Assembly (NCBI GenBank): GCA_023459755.1
Contig: JAEWSS010000306.1
Location: forward strand, 1 to 6,257
Direction of reading: 5' to 3'
DNA from: Verrucomicrobiota bacterium
GTDB taxonomy: Bacteria; Verrucomicrobiota; Lentisphaeria; Victivallales; Victivallaceae
DNA length: 6,257 nt
The notes under the pieces are model-generated. The model was not told the DNA's origin. It saw nothing but the letters and a program-made list of their open reading frames with translations, and did no database searches. Shown here piece by piece: positions 1 through 5,254 of the stretch (positions are counted from its first letter, which is position 1; each line of letters begins with the position of its first letter). The translations under genes and the position numbers were made by a program.

Positions 1-559
1 CGCGCCCGAACGAGGTCGGATGCGCCGGGACCCGCTTCGCACCGCGAACCACCACCCCCTTGGAATGGCAGACCCGGGTGGTTACCCGAAGCAGAACCGG
101 CATATGACGCTCGCGGCTCAGCTCAAACGCCTTGACCGTCAAATCGTATGCCTGCTGACTGTCGGCCGGTTCAAGCATCATCACGCCGGCCGCGGCGGCA
201 TAGTTCCGGTTGTCCTGTTCATTCTGACTCGACGCCATGCCGGGATCGTCGGCCGAGACAATCACCAGACCGCCGGGAATGGAAATATACGCCAGCGTAA
301 ACAGCGGATCGGCGGCCACGTTCAGCCCGACATGCTTCATCGTCACCAGCGCATTACCACCGGCGAAAGAGACGCCGGCCGCCACTTCGGCAGCACATTT
401 TTCATTAGGCGCCCATTCGGCGGCGCCGCCGTTCCTGGCGACGTTGTCCAATATTTCCGAGGACGGCGTCCCCGGATAACCGACGCCGCGATTCAGACCG
501 GCGTCCACCGCGGCCAGGGCAATCGCCTCGTTGCCGCTCAAAAAAAGTCGTTCGCTCAT
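1..559 (-). CDS. iorA: Indolepyruvate:ferredoxin oxidoreductase subunit alpha, N-terminal third (3' end off window)
   Basis: The enzyme oxidatively decarboxylates aryl-pyruvates (indolepyruvate, phenylpyruvate) to aryl-acetyl-CoA and CO2, reducing ferredoxin. It is a cytoplasmic TPP and iron-sulfur enzyme made of IorA and IorB. The visible 186 residues are the pyrimidine-binding domain. Hallmarks are YPGTPSSEI (28-36), EWAPNEK (48-54), MKHVGLNVAADP (74-85), DDPGM (104-108), SSQNEQDNR (110-118) and HSKG (165-168). The MKHVGLNVAADP block separates IorA from pyruvate and 2-oxoglutarate oxidoreductases. Full-length family members run to roughly 570-620 residues, so about two thirds, including the TPP-diphosphate and ferredoxin-like domains, is missing at the window edge. 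The frame is open to base 1. The ATG at 559 sits 9 bases after an AAGGAG and 3 bases after the symporter stop, implying co-transcription and probably translational coupling. iorB would be expected next, outside the window. Confidence 0.95.
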   Translation of the reverse strand, partial: MSERLFLSGNEAIALAAVDAGLNRGVGYPGTPSSEILDNVARNGGAAEWAPNEKCAAEVAAGVSFAGGNALVTMKHVGLNVAADPLFTLAYISIPGGLVIVSADDPGMASSQNEQDNRNYAAAAGVMMLEPADSQQAYDLTVKAFELSRERHMPVLLRVTTRVCHSKGVVVRGAKRVPAHPTSFGR

Positions 560-562
560 ATT

Positions 563-2161
563 TTATTTCTCCTTGCTTATCCCGACAAAACAACGTTCGG
601 CGTGTTCCCGGTCGCCTCTGGTCAGCAGACTTACCGCCACCAGCACAATGATCGATATAGGCAGTGAATACACCAAACTGTCAATATAAGGCCAGACGCC
701 GGAGCTTATCAGCTCGGTCCGACCGAAAATCGCCTTGCAAACGCCCAGCGGAGCCGACTCGCCGCGATGCATGAACAGCAACGCGAATACACTTACCGAC
801 GCTCCGGCAATCATACTCGCCCACACTCCGGCCCTGGTCGTCCGCTTCCAGTAAAGCCCGGCGGTGTATGCCGGCAGAAAACTCGCCGCGCAAACGCCGA
901 AGAAAATCGCCGTGGCCCGCGCGATATAACTGCCCGGCAGGATTGTCCCCAGCACCACGCTGGCAATGATCGCCAACAAAATTCCGACCTTGGTCAATAC
1001 CACCGACCCGAATTTTGCAAAACCGATATTGCCGAAAAAGTCGTGCCCCAGACTGGTTCCGTTAACGTGCAGCAGCGCACTCATCGTGGACATCGCCGCC
1101 GCCAGCAGCGTAACCGTGAAAATATAGGCGAACCAGTCCGGCAGAGCCTTGTGGATGAACAGCGGAACAATCATGTCGATATTGCCGTTCGGCACCATGT
1201 CGTACGCGATCTTGCCGTAGTTGTGGTAAAACCAGACATTGGACAGCGCTCCGACCACATAGGCGCCGCCTGCGGTCAGCATAATAAACAGCGCCCCCAC
1301 CCAGATCGCCCGATTCAACTCGGTATCGCTCTTCACCGTCATAAAACGCACCGCCAGCTGCGGCTGCGCCAATGCGCCGACGCCGACACCGAACATCAGA
1401 CTTGACACCAGCGTCCACCAGCGCGGCGAATTGAACACCGGCATCGCCGTCCACCCCTGATGCCCGCCGACCCGGAACGCCTCCGGAACCAGCGCCGCGT
1501 GGTCGGTCAGCCACTGGTGGGTGGAAATCACTCCGCCGGTGGCGCAATAAGTGAGAATGAGCAGTGAAAGCATTCCCGCCACCATAATCGTGCCAAGCAG
1601 AGCGTCAACATACATCATGCCGCGCAGACCGCCGAAGATCACATACACGGTAATAACCCCGGCGAACGCCAGAAGTGCGGTGTTGTATGGAATGTTAAGC
1701 ACTTCCTCCATCACCCGGGCACCGCCCATAAGCACCGCGCTGGTGTACACCGGCATAAAAATGAAGATGACCGCCGCAATGAAAACCGTGATGCCGGTGG
1801 AACCGAAACGCCTTCCCATAAATTCAGGAAAAGTCTTGGCCTCAAGCGTTTGGCCGATAGCGCGGGTGCGCCGTCCGAAAAAGCGGAATCCAATGAATAT
1901 GCCGAACAGAATATTCATAAAGGCCAGCCAGAGAATCCCCATGCCGTCGCGCGCCGCCACGCCGCCGAATCCGACAATTGCCGAGGTGCTGATGAACGCC
2001 GCGCCATAGCTCATCGCCATGATAAACGGATGAATCTCGCGGCCGGCAAGCATATAGTCGTTGGCGTTCCGGGTGCGCCGGTAGCCGAGATAACTGAGTC
2101 CGCCGATCAGTCCGATGAACAGACAAAGCACTCCGGTCATTATCGCAGTTTCGCCGGTCAT
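563..2161 (-). CDS. Sodium:solute symporter (SSS family), probable monocarboxylate or amino acid transporter
   Basis: This is an inner-membrane, sodium-coupled importer of the SSS family (relatives PutP, ActP, PanF, MctP). Its 532 residues hold about 13 hydrophobic helices, roughly at 6-27, 46-68, 73-94, 121-142, 158-178, 187-208, 248-270, 285-306, 343-367, 390-410, 415-437, 443-463 and 495-513. Family features are DYMLAGR (35-41) after the first helix, SYGAAFISTS (51-60) in the next, the FGGLRG...D signature at 176-186, and LAAAMSTMSALL (353-364). In that last block S358 and T359 match the Ser-Thr pair that binds sodium in PutP. The substrate cannot be read from the sequence; neighbouring iorA makes an aryl or other carboxylic acid plausible. 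The start is the ATG at 2161, overlapping the stop of the upstream small protein as ATGA, with GGAG 6 bases ahead. A second in-frame Met at residue 8 is less well supported. Confidence 0.93.
   Translation of the reverse strand: MTGETAIMTGVLCLFIGLIGGLSYLGYRRTRNANDYMLAGREIHPFIMAMSYGAAFISTSAIVGFGGVAARDGMGILWLAFMNILFGIFIGFRFFGRRTRAIGQTLEAKTFPEFMGRRFGSTGITVFIAAVIFIFMPVYTSAVLMGGARVMEEVLNIPYNTALLAFAGVITVYVIFGGLRGMMYVDALLGTIMVAGMLSLLILTYCATGGVISTHQWLTDHAALVPEAFRVGGHQGWTAMPVFNSPRWWTLVSSLMFGVGVGALAQPQLAVRFMTVKSDTELNRAIWVGALFIMLTAGGAYVVGALSNVWFYHNYGKIAYDMVPNGNIDMIVPLFIHKALPDWFAYIFTVTLLAAAMSTMSALLHVNGTSLGHDFFGNIGFAKFGSVVLTKVGILLAIIASVVLGTILPGSYIARATAIFFGVCAASFLPAYTAGLYWKRTTRAGVWASMIAGASVSVFALLFMHRGESAPLGVCKAIFGRTELISSGVWPYIDSLVYSLPISIIVLVAVSLLTRGDREHAERCFVGISKEK
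569..574 (-). promoter_or_regulatory. Ribosome binding site of iorA inside the symporter gene
   Basis: AAGGAG on the minus strand lies in the codons for the last residues of the symporter, 9 bases before the iorA ATG. It fixes the iorA start and shows that the two genes are translated from one message. Confidence 0.8.
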
Positions 2162-2283
2162 CGTTTACTCCGAGCCTTTCTCACCGTATAAAAAGCGTAG
2201 ACTACGCAGAACAGTGCGCCGAAGATGTTGAGCAGATATGCGGCGGACACACTCCAGTCGCCCAGCCCGAGTTTAAGATCCAT
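2158..2283 (-). CDS. Symporter small accessory protein, 41 residues, one membrane helix
   Basis: A short gene, easily missed, encoding 41 residues: MDLKLGLGDW, then a hydrophobic helix at about 14-33 (AAYLLNIFGALFCVVYAFY), then a basic tail TVRKARSKR. An N-terminal G-x-x-D-W segment, a single helix with a Cys-Val-Val-Tyr core and a short charged end match the layout of the small proteins found directly upstream of certain sodium:solute symporters. Its TGA overlaps the symporter ATG by four bases, so the two are almost certainly translated together and probably form a complex. Comparable but unrelated small partners are known for other SSS transporters (YjcH with ActP, YhdT with PanF). The basic C-terminus predicts an N-out, C-in orientation. 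The ribosome binding site is weak (GGATGA about 9 bases upstream). The role in assembly or gating is inferred, not shown. Confidence 0.85.
   Translation of the reverse strand: MDLKLGLGDWSVSAAYLLNIFGALFCVVYAFYTVRKARSKR
2168..2171 (-). promoter_or_regulatory. Ribosome binding site of the symporter
   Basis: GGAG on the minus strand lies 6 bases before the ATG at 2161, within the last codons of the small accessory gene. Together with the ATGA overlap it supports residue 1 over the Met at residue 8 as the symporter start. Confidence 0.7.
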
Positions 2284-2323
2284 AAAAAATCATCCGTTTT
2301 ATTGTTATAAGGTATATTTAAAT

Positions 2324-2351
2324 AATATAGCACGAACCATCGGCTTTACAA
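2324..2351 (-). promoter_or_regulatory. Candidate sigma-70 promoter for small accessory protein-symporter-iorA
   Basis: On the minus strand TTGTAA (2351-2346) is separated by 16 bases from TATATT (2329-2324), which is preceded by TGC to give an extended -10. The -35 overlaps the last codon and stop of the thioesterase gene. A start near 2317 would leave a leader of about 34 bases. The region 2284-2340 is strongly AT-rich against its GC-rich surroundings. Confidence 0.55.
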
Positions 2352-2705
2352 TTCCTTACGAGGACGGATGACTGTCTTTTTGCCGGAAGCGTCCACCGCA
2401 ACCAGGGTTGCGTCGGCCTCGAGGCAGGGTTCATCGTCGGCGGTGACGGTTATCCGGAACGAAATGCTTGATCTGGTAAAAGTCGGCTCATGCCCGTAGA
2501 AGGTCAATATCTGATTTATTGCAACAGACTTGCGGAATACAGTCTCGCCAAAGCGATAGGTGACCAGACGGATCGAGCGGTCGCATTTTGAGATTGCGTA
2601 AACCGCCGCCGCCTCATCCAGATAGAACAACATCTGACCGCCGAACATCCGGCCGTCCACTCCGGTATCCATATGCTTGCAGAGCATACTCATAATTTTT
2701 TCCAT
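2346..2705 (-). CDS. Hotdog-fold acyl-CoA thioesterase (YciA/BFIT type)
   Basis: This protein probably hydrolyses acyl-CoA thioesters to free acid and CoA in the cytoplasm. Its 119 residues form one hotdog domain, close to the usual 120-160. The signature is GRMFGGQMLFYLDEAAA (18-34). The Phe-Gly-Gly turn followed eight residues later by Asp30 matches the stretch in YciA-type thioesterases that carries the catalytic Asp. A later FRKSVAINQILTFYG stretch corresponds to the conserved F-R-x-P-V-x-x-G-D strand, but it lacks the usual Pro and the Gly-Asp, so substrate handling may differ. The ATG at 2705 is chosen over a GTG at 2708 because AGGAGG lies 6 bases before the ATG and only 3 before the GTG. 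The gene sits between a strong terminator and the symporter promoter. The substrate is unknown; aryl-acetyl-CoA is possible given iorA downstream. Confidence 0.85.
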   Translation of the reverse strand: MEKIMSMLCKHMDTGVDGRMFGGQMLFYLDEAAAVYAISKCDRSIRLVTYRFGETVFRKSVAINQILTFYGHEPTFTRSSISFRITVTADDEPCLEADATLVAVDASGKKTVIRPRKEL

Positions 2706-2711
2706 CACCGA

Positions 2712-2717
2712 CCTCCT
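2712..2717 (-). promoter_or_regulatory. Ribosome binding site of the thioesterase
   Basis: A perfect AGGAGG on the minus strand, 6 bases before the ATG at 2705. It decides between the GTG (2708) and ATG (2705) starts, which lie side by side. Confidence 0.8.
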
Positions 2718-2738
2718 CTGTGTTCAGTGTCGTCCGGT

Positions 2739-2765
2739 AAAAAAAAAGCCGGCGGAGCCGGCTTT
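2739..2765 (-). terminator. Rho-independent terminator after the Pro/Ala-rich gene
   Basis: On the minus strand AAAGCCGGC, loop TCC, GCCGGCTTT forms a perfect 9-bp stem, and the 3' arm runs into an unbroken stretch of nine T (2747-2739). It starts 18 bases after the stop codon at 2783. On the plus strand the hairpin is followed only by TTTAATATTT, so the minus direction is favoured. Confidence 0.92.
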
Positions 2766-2782
2766 AATATTTGATCCGAAGT

Positions 2783-3664
2783 TTATTTCCCGGAAAGGAT
2801 AGTAAACCCGCCGGCCCAGTCCGGCGTCCAGACATTCAGGTACTGCGAACTGAACACCACCGTGGCGATCAACGCGATCGCGGCAATCACCGCCAGAACG
2901 GTGTAGAGCTGGGAAGCGTCGCCGCTGCCGGCGGCCTTCTTGCCGGAAAGCATTGCGATATCCTTCTCAACGCGGGACGGCCCGGCCGGCGCGTTCTCGT
3001 CTTTCTTAAGCGTCAGCGACGCCTTCTCCTTGCGGCCGCGGCCGATCGGAGCCTCGGCAGCCGGTGCGGCGGCAGGTGCCGGCGCGGCAGCCGGAGCCGC
3101 CGGAGTCGGGATCGAAGGCGCGGCCGGAGCAGCGGGCTTGGCCGGCGTCGGAATGGTCAGCTTCGGCTTGGCCGGAGCAGCGGCGGGTGCGGCGGCAGGT
3201 GCCGGCGCGGCATTATTTTCGCGCTGAAGTTTCACAGTATCTTCCACGCTGGCGGCGGAGATGCGAACCGTGCGACGGGTGCGGGTGTCTTCGGAAGACT
3301 GCTTCGGAACACTGCCGGTGTCGGTTGAGGGCGCGGCGGCTGGCGCGGCGGCGGCTCCGGGCATACGCGGTGGAACCGCGCCGCCCATGGGACGAAGCCG
3401 CACAGTCGGCGCCTCGGGCGCGGCACCGCCGACCGGCGGCGCGCTCGGAACGGCGCGTGAAACCGCAAGATCGGCCGGACTGACCCGGGGTGTTCCGGCC
3501 ATATTGGGCATCATGCCGGCGGCGGAAAGCTTAACCGTCTTGCGGGTACGGGTATCGTCCTCCTCGTCGGTGACCTTCGGAATATTGCCGGTGTCGGTTG
3601 ACGGAGCAGCGGACGCCCCGTTGGGAGTCGGAATTCCCTTCAACAATTCGTTGTTGTCGCTCAT
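2783..3664 (-). CDS. Pro/Ala-rich repeat protein with a C-terminal membrane anchor, unknown function
   Basis: I do not recognise a family. Of 293 residues, roughly 1-250 are low-complexity and probably disordered, rich in Pro, Ala, Lys and Thr. One hydrophobic helix lies at about 254-272 (YTVLAVIAAIALIATVVF), followed by a 20-residue tail ending FTILSGK. There is no signal peptide and the segment before the helix is Lys-rich, so the long N-terminal part should be cytoplasmic and the tail periplasmic. A Thr/Arg-rich segment occurs twice (20-49 and 111-138), each starting APSTDTG and containing TRTRKTVKLSA or TRTRRTVRISA. Further TVRL (87-90) and TVKL (143-146) motifs and three IPTP motifs (11, 171, 185) are scattered through it. 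AGGAAG lies 9 bases before the ATG. The gene has its own strong promoter and terminator, and follows the TPR gene. Base composition skews any similarity search. Confidence 0.82.
   Translation of the reverse strand: MSDNNELLKGIPTPNGASAAPSTDTGNIPKVTDEEDDTRTRKTVKLSAAGMMPNMAGTPRVSPADLAVSRAVPSAPPVGGAAPEAPTVRLRPMGGAVPPRMPGAAAAPAAAPSTDTGSVPKQSSEDTRTRRTVRISAASVEDTVKLQRENNAAPAPAAAPAAAPAKPKLTIPTPAKPAAPAAPSIPTPAAPAAAPAPAAAPAAEAPIGRGRKEKASLTLKKDENAPAGPSRVEKDIAMLSGKKAAGSGDASQLYTVLAVIAAIALIATVVFSSQYLNVWTPDWAGGFTILSGK
3063..3089. repeat. 27-bp direct repeat, copy 1, inside the Pro/Ala-rich gene
   Basis: An exact 27-base match to 3186-3212, offset by 123 bases (41 codons, so in frame). It encodes an Ala-Pro-Ala-rich run on the minus strand. 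Such repeats usually arise by slippage or unequal recombination within low-complexity coding DNA. Confidence 0.85.
3186..3212. repeat. 27-bp direct repeat, copy 2, inside the Pro/Ala-rich gene
   Basis: The second exact copy of the 27-base unit at 3063-3089; the reading frame is preserved. The exact identity at the DNA level suggests a recent duplication or ongoing conversion between the copies. Confidence 0.85.
3251..3334 (-). repeat. Thr/Arg-rich protein repeat, copy 2 (residues 111-138)
   Basis: It encodes APSTDTGSVPK, a short acidic stretch, then DTRTRRTVRISA. It aligns with residues 20-49, and the 16-base string at 3313-3328 matches 3586-3601 exactly, 273 bases (91 codons) apart. The protein is better conserved than the DNA, which suggests that the motif is kept by selection. 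Confidence 0.8.
3518..3607 (-). repeat. Thr/Arg-rich protein repeat, copy 1 (residues 20-49)
   Basis: It encodes APSTDTGNIPK, an acidic stretch (TDEEDD), then TRTRKTVKLSA. It pairs with the copy at 3251-3334. The order is the same in both: a Ser/Thr-Asp patch, an acidic linker, and a basic Thr-Val-Lys/Arg-Leu/Ile end. Confidence 0.8.
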
Positions 3665-3723
3665 AATCTCTTGCTTCCTGCTATGTTAGTTTTTTTTAAA
3701 AATCAATAAAACCGCACATTCGA

Positions 3724-3752
3724 AATATAGTCCCGCACGCGCAAAAAGTCAA
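3724..3752 (-). promoter_or_regulatory. Strong sigma-70 promoter of the Pro/Ala-rich gene
   Basis: On the minus strand TTGACT (3752-3747), a spacer of exactly 17 bases, then TATATT (3729-3724): five of six consensus bases at each box. A start near 3717 leaves a leader of about 53 bases before the ATG at 3664. It begins 18 bases after the TPR stop codon, with no terminator hairpin between. Confidence 0.82.
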
Positions 3753-3769
3753 TACTCCCCGCAATATTT

Positions 3770-5149
3770 TTATAAATTATCTTTGCACAGCTGAATATGT
3801 TCCGCCACATCGCGGTACTGCGGATGGGTGGCGACAATCTGCTCGTAACGTTCTTTGGCCTCGGCATATTTGCCGGAACGCTCGTAGGCCATTCCCAAAT
3901 AATAGGTGGCCTCAAGTTTATGCTTGTCCATCCGAAGCATTTCCTTGCAGGCGAACGAAAGATATTCGATTGCCGCCTCGTAGTCGCGTCGGCGGATCGC
4001 GCAGCGGCCGAGATAGACCGAACTTGCGACCTTGAGCCGCTGACTCTTATGCGCTTCCTCGAAATATTCGACAGCCTCGTTGATTTTTCCGGCCTCGTAG
4101 CAAAGAACCGCAAAGTCGAACTGGAGCTGCGACTCGTTCGGATAAAGTTTCAGCCGGTTTTCGGCGCGGGCAAAGCGAAACTCGTCGCGCTGCCTGGTGT
4201 ACTGTTCGATCTGCTGCTCGGCGTTCTCGTAGTCCGACGGCGACGCCTTGAGCGCGTTGATATAAGCGTCGAATTTCGCGACATACCCCTGTTCGATCGC
4301 CTTGTCCAGCGCCGGGTCGGCGGTGCCGAGTTTGGAAGCGACGTATTCAAGTTCCTTGATCGCGTTGTCGTATTCCCTGGCCACCATATAGGCTTCAGCC
4401 AGCTTGCGGCGGATGTCGAGCGAATCGTTGGACGACAATTCCGCTTTGAATTTATTAATCAAGACCCGCGCCTGCCGTTCATCGTGAATCGTGCCGTCTT
4501 CGAGTTGAAGCGTGACGTTGGCCTTGGTTGAGGCCATCTTTTCCCGCATGGCCTGAAGATTTTCCTCTTCGCGCCTGGCGTTGACTTCATTCATCGCCTT
4601 CTTCGCTTCGGCCTGAAGTTCATAGTCGTCCGGGAAACGATTGGCGAGCGAAGTAAGGATTTCGGAACGTTTGGCATTTTCGCCGGAGCGGCGATAAAGC
4701 TCGGCCAGATTCTTGATCAACTCGACATTGCCGGGCTGAAATTCATTCAACAGCTCCAGCGCTTCGATTTCTATAAAGTCGGCTTTAAGTGCACGGGCGG
4801 CGCTGGCCATGACCGTCAGAATCGCCGGGTTGTTAAGATTCCTGGCCAATTCCGCCTCGCAAAGCGACAACGCCTTCAGCGGACTCTGCACCATCTCCGC
4901 CTGAATCACCGGCAACGCCTTCCGGCTGGACGACGACGCCGCAATCTTGGCAAAAAAACCGGGATGCTTCTGTCTTTCGAGTTCACGAAGTTTCTCTCTG
5001 GCCTCGGCGAACGCCGGGGCGCGCTTCACCACTTCGGCCAGCAACGTAATCGCGTAATCGCGGGTCTTCGGATCTTCGCCGCAACCCAGTGCCCGGTTGT
5101 ACATATCGCGGACATTCACATGCACGTCGCGCAATGTTTTCTTTTCCAT
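3770..5149 (-). CDS. TPR-repeat protein, cytoplasmic, unknown partner
   Basis: A 459-residue helical-repeat scaffold that should bind other proteins; no enzymatic motif is visible. The clearest tetratricopeptide repeats are at about 340-371 (FAVLCYEAGKINEAVEYFEEA), 374-407 (YLGRCAIRRRDYEAAIEYL) and 412-445 (YYLGMAYERSGKYAEAKERY), each with the W/Y-L-G-Y-A-A pattern. Weaker units lie at about 30-60, 139-172 and 242-275. A charged segment at 180-235 (NEVNARREEENLQAMREKM) is probably a coiled coil or linker between two repeat blocks. There is no signal peptide or membrane helix. The start is the ATG at 5149 with AGAGGG 9 bases upstream. The next gene downstream is the Pro/Ala-rich membrane protein, separated by 105 bases and an internal promoter, so the two may be partly co-expressed and could act together; that link is inferred from position only. 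Confidence 0.88.
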   Translation of the reverse strand: MEKKTLRDVHVNVRDMYNRALGCGEDPKTRDYAITLLAEVVKRAPAFAEAREKLRELERQKHPGFFAKIAASSSSRKALPVIQAEMVQSPLKALSLCEAELARNLNNPAILTVMASAARALKADFIEIEALELLNEFQPGNVELIKNLAELYRRSGENAKRSEILTSLANRFPDDYELQAEAKKAMNEVNARREEENLQAMREKMASTKANVTLQLEDGTIHDERQARVLINKFKAELSSNDSLDIRRKLAEAYMVAREYDNAIKELEYVASKLGTADPALDKAIEQGYVAKFDAYINALKASPSDYENAEQQIEQYTRQRDEFRFARAENRLKLYPNESQLQFDFAVLCYEAGKINEAVEYFEEAHKSQRLKVASSVYLGRCAIRRRDYEAAIEYLSFACKEMLRMDKHKLEATYYLGMAYERSGKYAEAKERYEQIVATHPQYRDVAEHIQLCKDNL

Positions 5150-5158
5150 TATGGCAAA

Positions 5159-5164
5159 CCCTCT
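5159..5164 (-). promoter_or_regulatory. Ribosome binding site of the TPR gene
   Basis: AGAGGG on the minus strand lies 9 bases before the ATG at 5149. It supports this Met as the start; the preceding DNA is AT-rich and non-coding. Confidence 0.65.
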
Positions 5165-5174
5165 ATAAAAATTA

Positions 5175-5203
5175 ACAATACCTTGCTATACAATTACTCC
5201 CAA
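5175..5203 (-). promoter_or_regulatory. Candidate promoter of the TPR gene
   Basis: On the minus strand TTGGGA (5203-5198), a 17-base spacer, then TATTGT (5180-5175). The boxes are moderate matches. The AT-rich gap 5150-5218 between the hexosaminidase and the TPR gene makes a promoter here likely, but other pairings in the same stretch are possible. Confidence 0.45.
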
Positions 5204-5219
5204 TTTACGGTTTTTCAAG

Positions 5220-5254
5220 CCGCCGCCGTCATTTTGCCGAAAAATCGGCGGCGG
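5220..5254. repeat. GC-rich inverted repeat around the hexosaminidase stop codon
   Basis: Nine bases (5220-5228) pair perfectly with 5246-5254 across a 17-base loop that contains the TGA stop (5231-5229). There is no T-run after the 3' arm in the minus direction, so it is at best a weak or factor-dependent terminator or an mRNA 3' stabilising hairpin. Confidence 0.4.

Noticed and set aside
20..667. Long plus-strand frame opposite iorA and the symporter end
   Set aside because: It is rich in His, Arg and Gln, has no family resemblance, and lies antisense to iorA, whose protein is unmistakable.
767..1405. 212-residue plus-strand frame
   Set aside because: It is the antisense shadow of the symporter, with low-quality composition (Arg, His, Gln) and no plausible ribosome binding site.
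2706..2708. GTG start of the thioesterase, one codon upstream of the chosen ATG
   Set aside because: The AGGAGG is only 3 bases away from the GTG but 6 from the ATG, the better spacing.
3063..3212. Direct repeats considered as CRISPR or a mobile-element footprint
   Set aside because: There are only two copies, in frame, within coding low-complexity DNA, with no spacers of uniform length and no target-site duplication.
2771..3483. Several overlapping plus-strand frames rich in Arg or Ala/Gly
   Set aside because: They are shadows of the GC-rich Pro/Ala gene, whose minus-strand frame has a promoter, a ribosome binding site and a terminator in the right places.
3665..3769. Non-coding gap checked for a small RNA or riboswitch
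   Set aside because: It holds the promoter and leader of the Pro/Ala gene; no stable hairpin, terminator or recognisable riboswitch core is present.
3797..4531. 244-residue plus-strand frame that looks fairly protein-like
   Set aside because: It is fully antisense to the C-terminal TPR repeats, which show clear periodic family patterns; no promoter or ribosome binding site precedes it.
5220..5254. Inverted repeat considered as a terminator of the hexosaminidase gene
   Set aside because: No T-run follows the stem and the arms are simple GCC/GGC repeats that can occur by chance in this GC-rich DNA; kept only as a low-confidence repeat.
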